Assembly (NCBI GenBank): GCA_025997475.1
Contig: BNUQ01000079.1
Location: 1 to 6,320, forward strand
Direction: 5' to 3'
DNA: 6,320 nucleotides
Origin: Planctomycetales bacterium
GTDB taxonomy: Bacteria; Planctomycetota; SZUA-567
The first letter of the stretch is position 1, and every line of letters starts with the position of its first letter. Positions 5,897-6,320 of the stretch are shown in pieces. A model generated the notes under the pieces. It was not told where the DNA came from. It made no database searches and was given only the letters and a program-made list of their open reading frames with translations. A program made the position numbers and the translations under genes.

Positions 5897-5917
5897 CGGT
5901 TGTCGAACAGGTCTATT
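5897..5917 (-). repeat. Right terminal inverted repeat of the IS5-family remnant
   Basis: The complement reads AATAGACCTGTTCGACAACC plus G. It begins directly after the transposase stop codon (5894-5896), as in compact IS5-type elements, and its first 20 bases are identical to the stray copy at 2363-2382. Confidence 0.9.
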
Positions 5918-6006
5918 GATGCGCCGGGAAAAGAAAGCCCCCAACCACCGGACTGGCGTCGCCTCTCGTTCGTGGCGCTTATTTGCCCAAACTTGATAAA
6001 TAGTCC

Positions 6007-6320
6007 TTACAACGCGGCGATTTCGCTTTCGGTTAAGCCGGTAATCTGCGCAATCAGGGTCGGCGCTATTCCTGCCGCCTTCGACTTTTTGGCGATTTCC
6101 ATCTTTTCTTCCGCGCGTCCTTCCGCCCGAGATATTTCTTTCGCGCTGGTTATCACGTTGACATTATCGCGATAAATTTTTAGCGAAGCGTCGTAAACGT
6201 CGCGCTCGCGTCTATCCATCGCCGCTAAATTCGCCGTCGCAAACGCCCGCGTAAAAATCGGCTCACGCAATATCGCCGGAATATCTTCAAACCGCGCCAA
6301 ATTCTTCAGAAAATACAGCC
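6007..6320 (-). CDS. Rpn-family recombination-promoting nuclease/putative transposase, C-terminal part (5' end outside window)
   Basis: The frame is open to the window edge, so only the last 103 residues are seen, beginning LYFLKNLARFEDIPAIL. The pattern LKNL...DIPAIL..PIF..AF, then ERD.YD.SLK.YRD, then a helical GRAEEKMEIAKKSKAAG stretch and a final LIAQITGLTESEIAAL is the characteristic C-terminal half of Rpn/TIGR01784 proteins. These carry an N-terminal PD-(D/E)XK nuclease domain (not visible here), cut DNA, promote RecA-independent recombination in E. coli, and have been linked to phage defence with antitoxins made from internal starts. A TTG at 6300 could be read as a start, but the family similarity continues upstream of it, so the gene is simply cut by the window. 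The stop is TAA (complement of 6007-6009). It converges with pheT, with the IS remnant between them. Confidence 0.8.
   Translation of the reverse strand, partial: LYFLKNLARFEDIPAILREPIFTRAFATANLAAMDRRERDVYDASLKIYRDNVNVITSAKEISRAEGRAEEKMEIAKKSKAAGIAPTLIAQITGLTESEIAAL

Larger units (their letters stand above)
5431..5917 (+). mobile_element. Internally deleted IS5-family insertion sequence (MITE-like)
   Basis: The 487-bp element is bounded by 21-bp terminal inverted repeats that differ at one base. Between them are only the first and last parts of an IS5-family transposase gene, so the element cannot move by itself, but it could be mobilised by a full-length relative that recognises the same ends. 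If the true ends are GACC...GGTC, the flanking TA on each side (5433-5434 and 5914-5915) would be a TA target duplication, which some IS5 subgroups make; this reading is inferred. A full element of this family is usually about 0.85-1 kb, so roughly 350-450 bp have gone. It inserted immediately after pheT, and may have replaced that gene's original terminator. The 89 bases between it and the Rpn gene show nothing I can identify. Confidence 0.85.

Noticed and set aside
1..6320. CRISPR arrays, tRNA genes and rRNA segments.
   Set aside because: No regularly spaced direct repeats with unique spacers, no cloverleaf with the T-loop/acceptor arrangement, and no rRNA-like conserved blocks were seen by eye.

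Overview
The window looks like an ordinary chromosomal stretch of a bacterium that uses Shine-Dalgarno starts, has moderately high GC, and carries decaying insertion sequences. PheT is the best taxonomic hint. At 661 residues it lacks the N-terminal EMAP-type tRNA-binding domain found in most bacterial PheT proteins, and no pheS precedes it. From memory, short EMAP-less PheT proteins are typical of Planctomycetota, so I favour a planctomycete; this is an inference from one gene.

Layout. Bases 1-417 contain no convincing gene. They hold a series of strong, regularly spaced hairpins that ends in a clear intrinsic terminator, so they may be a structured RNA of unknown class. A small membrane protein (537-728) follows; it resembles the accessory peptides encoded next to sodium/solute symporters, but no symporter is present. 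Next come a 62-residue unknown protein (826-1014) and a 207-residue protein with a C-terminal membrane anchor (1030-1653). They are 15 bases apart and the pair is closed by an intrinsic terminator (1686-1714).

The middle of the window is housekeeping: a methylated-DNA-protein cysteine methyltransferase (1741-2280), a class III-type PPK2 polyphosphate kinase (2478-3287) and pheT (3439-5424), all on the plus strand. Each has its own ribosome binding site. They are separated by intergenic regions that carry repeats, so they are probably not one tight operon.

Mobile DNA marks the right side. Seven bases after the pheT stop lies a 487-bp, internally deleted IS5-family element (5431-5917). It has near-identical 21-bp terminal inverted repeats and keeps only the two ends of its transposase gene. 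A stray copy of the same terminal repeat, facing a degenerate partner, lies between the methyltransferase and PPK2 genes. The window ends inside the C-terminal part of an Rpn-family nuclease/putative transposase gene on the minus strand (6007-6320).

The genes do not form one pathway: they cover DNA alkylation repair, nucleotide/polyphosphate metabolism, tRNA charging and mobile DNA. The parts least explained by known families are the hairpin array at the left end and the 826-1653 gene pair.
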